Positions 56,501-62,500 of a stretch of 64,000 bases of DNA are shown in pieces; position 1 is the stretch's first letter, and every line of letters begins with the position of its first letter. Where the stretch lies: positions 558,001 through 622,000 of the forward strand of contig OY821614.1 of NCBI GenBank assembly GCA_963682085.1, given 5' to 3'. Position numbers and translations under genes: made by a program. The notes beneath the pieces are model-generated. The model had not been told where the DNA came from, searched no databases, and was given only the letters and a program-made list of their open reading frames with translations. This stretch comes from Thiodubiliella sp900128405 (GTDB lineage Bacteria > Pseudomonadota > Gammaproteobacteria > PS1 > Pseudothioglobaceae).

Positions 56501-59500
56501 CAATACTGATGGCACTAAAACCATGGAAACGGGTAGTGAAAAAATGATTTATCAGTGGAATGCTGATTTAAATATCGTTACCCAACAAACTGAAGAATCT
56601 AAGCGTGTCGGGGAGGTGTTAAAGGGTTTGAAGCTTGGGGGTGCAAGTTCCAAGGGTTCATCTGATGCTGTTGATATAGGTAATATCCCAAGTTTATTAA
56701 CCAACAAACATGTAGACACAGAAAATCCTGTTGGCTCAGGCTATTATAAAACTGCTTACAATCTTAAAGATCAGCCTGATTTATTGGTATTACTCTTAAA
56801 GCCAAGCTATCAAGCCACTGATATTAGAGAAGAAATGGGGTGGTTAGAACAACTAGATGCTCTTGGTATGAAAACACCTAAGCGTTACAAACAAATCAAA
56901 TTTGTAAATAAAGACAATAAAACCAAAACTTTGCAACATGGTTTAGTTGTGCAAAAAATTAAAGGCGCACAAAGTATAAAATTAATGCGTAAAAAATGGC
57001 TTCCGTCAGGAGACACTCTACAGAAAATACTTAATATCAGTAACGACAAAACTTTAAAAGATATTAAGCATTTACAAAAAATATTTGCAAAAAAACCTCA
57101 TCTTTCTGTATTAGATTTTCAAGGGGTTATTGCCGAAGACGGTCAATTATATGTTATAGACCCAATGGATATTATTATGTCGCCTATAAACAGTGGGAAT
57201 GCATATGAGTTAGATACTTTGCAGATATTTGAACAACAGATTTTACAACACCATAAGCGTTTTACTGACAAAACACTTAACCATATTACTTATATTGACA
57301 AACAACTTTGGGAATCATCCGATGACACACTAAAGCAACAAATGCTAAGCGATGCACAGCAAAATAATAACAAGGTTATTGTTACTTATGATGTTGAAAC
57401 AGGTCAAAAAGAAGTTGTCCATCGTCCAAGTAATAGCCAAAGTTTGACTTTCAATACCGTTGAAGTCATTGCCCGTGACACCGAAAGCCAAAATGTTGAT
57501 TTGAAAAAAGATTGCCTTGATTTTGCCGAAAAACAAGGCTGGGAACAAAGCAATGATTCTATTTTTCGTGTAAACACTCCTGAGGAATATGAAGCCTTAA
57601 ACCTTAAAAGTAATGGCAAAAATAAACACAATATTATTTTGTCAATTGGTAACGATAAAGTTACTCAGGAAGCGGTTCAATCGCTCTATGAAAAACACCC
57701 TGATAATAGTGTTATTGTCACACTTGATGAACAAGGTAGATTGGTTTTTCCAGAAGGCAAAGTATTTGCACCTGATGAGAGTGTGCGGCTCAATATTGTT
57801 GGATATCCAGAAAAATTGGAAAAAGTTGGTGCTCAAAATTTAGCAAATTACACTGATGAAATAATACAACGCTACAATATAGATTCAGTAGACAGTCACG
57901 CTTATTTAAATCGTGCTGCTTTGGTAGGCAGTAAAAACGAAGAGCTTAGCAAAAATTATGCCAAACAACTTTATACACGAGAATATTTAAGAGGTGCCCG
58001 TGTTACAGGCAGAATAGGCGATATACAAGTTAATACAGATGGCTCTAAAACGATGGGTAGCTCTGATCAAAAAATCGTTCATAGTTGGGATTATGGAAAT
58101 AACAAGCCTGTTTGGACAACAGAAAGCTCTAAGAATATTGGTAAAGTTTTGGGTCATTTAAAATTAGGGTTGAACGATGAAGTAACTGCCTTAAATTTAC
58201 CTGATTCATTGAATTATGGGGATTTGGGTAAAGTTGTTGGCAAAGGTCATATGAAAACCGCCCACACCTTAAAAAACTATCCTGATTTATTATTTTTACA
58301 GCGATATGCAAATACAGGAAATAACAGTTACATTGAACAATTAGAAAATGAAGTTAAATGGGTTAACAAATTTAGAGAAATGGGCATTAAAACGCCAAAA
58401 TATTTTAAAACCCTCTCTATGATTGACAAAGACGGTCAAGAACGCCATGGAATTTTAGTTGAACGCATTCACAGTGCAGCTGTAGTAAAACCAGAAGATC
58501 TTTTGGGAGGGGTAAGGGAGAGGGCTGGTGAATTACTTAAAGATGAGCGAACAACACACAAAACACTTGCCGACATTCAGAATTTATTAAAAAAATTCAA
58601 CCAACATCCAAATTTGAGTATTGGTGATTTGCAAATGTTAATGGGTAGAGATGGGCAACTTTATGTGTTTGACCCAATAAACAGCGATCCACCATCGTCT
58701 GGAACTTTGTCTAATTTTTTACAACAAGTCAGAAAAGACAATATAGAAGACTTAGAAAAGTTGAGAGACAAATCGTTAGGCACCCTGAAAAAGTTTGACC
58801 AAAACAAAGGCATGCACGCCATTCTTATCAGTGAGAATGTGTTAAAGCAAGATCCTGAATTTGAAAAAGATCTATTAAACAAGGCAAAAAAACAAAAAGA
58901 CCTTGTTATTATGAGTTGCAGTTCAGATAGCACAATCAAAGTGCTTTACGAGCCAAAAACTGACTATAAAATCGATAGAATTGAAGTTATACTTGATGAA
59001 AATAATCGCTTTATCAGTAAAAATCAGATGAACGATTTAATAAAAGAAAATCCAAAAGTGTCTAGCGATATGGTTTTTCGCCACACCCTAAAAAAAGATT
59101 TCAGCAATTACCGAACCAATATTATCGTTCAACATGGCAATAGCGACATCGCAGTTAAGGCCGCCCAAGACCTTGCGAATAAACACCCTAAAAATAGTGT
59201 TATTGTTCATTTTGATGCCAATAACAAATTAGTCACATCAGACAATGAGTTTTACACTCCCAAAGGCAATGTGCGACTTAGCTTTGTTGACCATGGAACA
59301 AACTTTGTGACAAGCGAAAATACTATGGATAAATTGGTCGACAAAGTCAAACAGATTTATGACACTTATGCCGATGAAAATACTTATTTTGAACGCATTG
59401 CCCTAGTAGGCTGTGATACCGATGGGGTTGGAAAAACTTTAACCAAAGACTTTGCCCATGCTGTTTATAACGATATGCCGACCCTAAGAAATGCAAAAAT

Positions 59501-62500
59501 TACGGGCAGAATAGGAAAAGTGCAAGTAAATGACGATGGCACCAAGACCATGACAACAGATGGCACCAAAATGGTTTATAGTTGGGATGATAGTAAAGGA
59601 GAAATCACCCAAAAAACTGAGACGGTTAAAAGCTATAGTGACAACTTAGAGAATCCATTGGACGGTAAAACAATGCTTGAATCTGTAACTGAAGCTATGG
59701 ATTTCACTAAAAAAGCAAATAACTTAATAGCTTATCAGGCTTTCTCTGAGTGCAAATCTCTTGTTGTAAGTATCAGTAATAAAAACATAACGGCAGAAAG
59801 AAAGATGATTTTGCTTAATGAGTTAGAGTTTTTATTGAATAAATTTACTAATAAACCAGAGTTTCGTGCTGTAGAAGGGTATATGGAAAGGTTGAAAATA
59901 CATATTACAGAATCCGTCTCTCAAATCAATCATCGCGCTGAAATGAATAAAAAGTTTCCAGTTACTATCATCGATAATAATGATGTGCCTAATGTAGTTC
60001 ACTATGTTTGGATTGGTGGAGAACTTCCAGAAAAAGATTTGAAAAATATTAGTGCTATAAAAAGACAAAATACTAAATTAACTGTTAAGGTTCATTATGA
60101 CCCTAATGCTTTATTAGCGGGTGAGCTTAAAAGGAGAATGCAAGCCTATGTAAATGACAATCTATCTGTATTTGATGACCCCATGTATGAAATGATTAAG
60201 CTTGAAAAAATATTTTCAGACTATTGCGATGAACAGAATACGGATTTAGATGACAATATAAGAAAAAATTTTATGATTGAAGTGCTGGGATCTGATGAAT
60301 CAGAATTGAATGCAACGCATGAAAAAGTTAAAAAATATTGGAATGATTTTTCTTCAAATAATCCAGAACTACACCCTCCAGTTTCTATTGAAAACTTATT
60401 CAATACAACAGAATTGTCTCAAATGGAAAAAGCGTATAAGTATGAGCTCAAACATAGATCTTTATCAGGCGCATCTGATGTTGCTAGAGTTTCTATATTG
60501 CACACCCAAGGTGGCTTGTATGCCGATGTTGGCTTGATTAAAATTAATACCAATAACGATGATAATGTTCTATATGATTATATGAATAGTATTTCTAATA
60601 GAGGGGATTTTTCATTAAAACAAATTGTTATATTACTTAAAGATATTTACCTTCGATCTGTTAATAATAATTTTATTGTTGCCCCGCCTCATTCTACTTT
60701 AACAGCCTTTATGGTTCAGGAGATGAGCCAAGCATATAGTAAAATATTAGACAATGAGGTTGAACTAAAAAGGATTAAATATAGAAACAATCCTACTTTT
60801 GATCAATATAGCACTTCTGTTGTGCCACTTTCTCAATTTTACTTAGAACACAAAGATGGTGTTTTTGGTGCATACAATAACGAACATGAGCTTGATAGTA
60901 AAGCTTCTTGGAAGTCGCCTGATAATACGGCTGTAGAATATATTGTTTTTATAACTGATACCAGTAAGCTGACACAAGAGCAAAAAAATCAATTCATTCA
61001 CGATATAGAGGCCAATATTGATGGCTACAATAACGATACTCACAAGATTGTAGTTTTGGATTCTAACACTGTTATTGAGCCAAAAAATCAAGATGTAATT
61101 AAACACAGAAATCCATTTTTTACTGTGCAAAGTTTACCTGCTCTTACAAAAGTAACAACAGATTACAAGGCATTATTTTCAAGAAGTAGTGAAATTTTTG
61201 TTCATGATCAAGATAATAACTTTAAGCATATGTTACAAGGCTTAAATTTAGAAGCAGATGTGGTGCAGCACAAAAATCCAAATGAATTTAATGCAACAGT
61301 TGCTCAAGTTACAAGTAAGCGTTACTTTCAAGTGTTTTTATTTGAGGATAGACAAGACTTTGATGAAGCTATGAAGCATCTTGCACCAAATATTTCTAAA
61401 GAAAATTATGTAGCTTTAGTCTATGACAAAGCTACCAGAACATATAGTGCAATAGAACCCTATAAAAAACTTAAAGTTGTAAGAGATACCCCTTTGAAAG
61501 TAAATTTTATCGGCGATATAAAGGATTTAAGCGAAGTATCCAAATTAAAGCACAGAACAGATTCTGTTAAACAAGAATTACACCAAAAGGTTGATTTTGA
61601 GCATGTAAAAGAAGTAAGAGTAGTTTTAAGTAAAGAAATAACGCCTAAACAAGATTTATCCAAAATAAAAACAACTTTTTCAAGCGATATTGGTTTTGGT
61701 GATAATAATACTGTATGTATCACCGCAAAAGACCAAGGCAACAAATCCAACACCACGATACTCTTAAATAATAAGAAAAATGTTGCAATGATAAGAGGCA
61801 ATCAAACATTAACATGGTCGACTCCTTTAGAACGCATAAGGAATATTATTGCATCAAAGGCAAAATTTACTTCTGACCAAGATTCATTAAGAAAATATCA
61901 CAATGTAATTATTCAGGATCGCGATCTTCATACTGATATTTTTAAGGTGGCTACTGATGTTCAATTTAAGGGCGAATTAACAATTGTTCAAGTTGTAGAC
62001 AATGAATTTAGAACTATATATGGAAAGAATATTTCTGAGATTGTGAAAGATGTGAGAATTATTTATCCAAGGTATAGAATAAATAAAATGTCAAAAAATC
62101 TAGATTTTATTGACAAAAAATTTAAACATACATCAATCAAGGATGTAAGTTTTTTTATCAAAAAATTAACACCTGAAAGACAAAACACCATGCTTAGCAC
62201 AGTTGCACGAATATCACGCAAGTATAAAGATGTTGCATTTAATGTATATGACGATACTACATCCAAAAAGCGTATTATTTATAATTATAAATATAAACAT
62301 GGTGCACCTAGCATTCCCACAGACTCCACAGGAGTTTCTCGTAAATATAATATTATTTTCCAATTACATAGCAATCCTGATATAGACAATGTTGCGAATT
62401 TATTGGCAGCGAAAAATCCAAATACCAGTTATATTGCTCAAATGGACGATAGAGGTGAAATAAAAATATATGACTTGTATGGCAATAATGTAGATATTCG

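Noticed and set aside
57345..58311. Short minus-strand frames beneath the kinase-like and protease domains
   Set aside because: They are fragmentary, without start signals or matches, and lie antisense to the open toxin frame.
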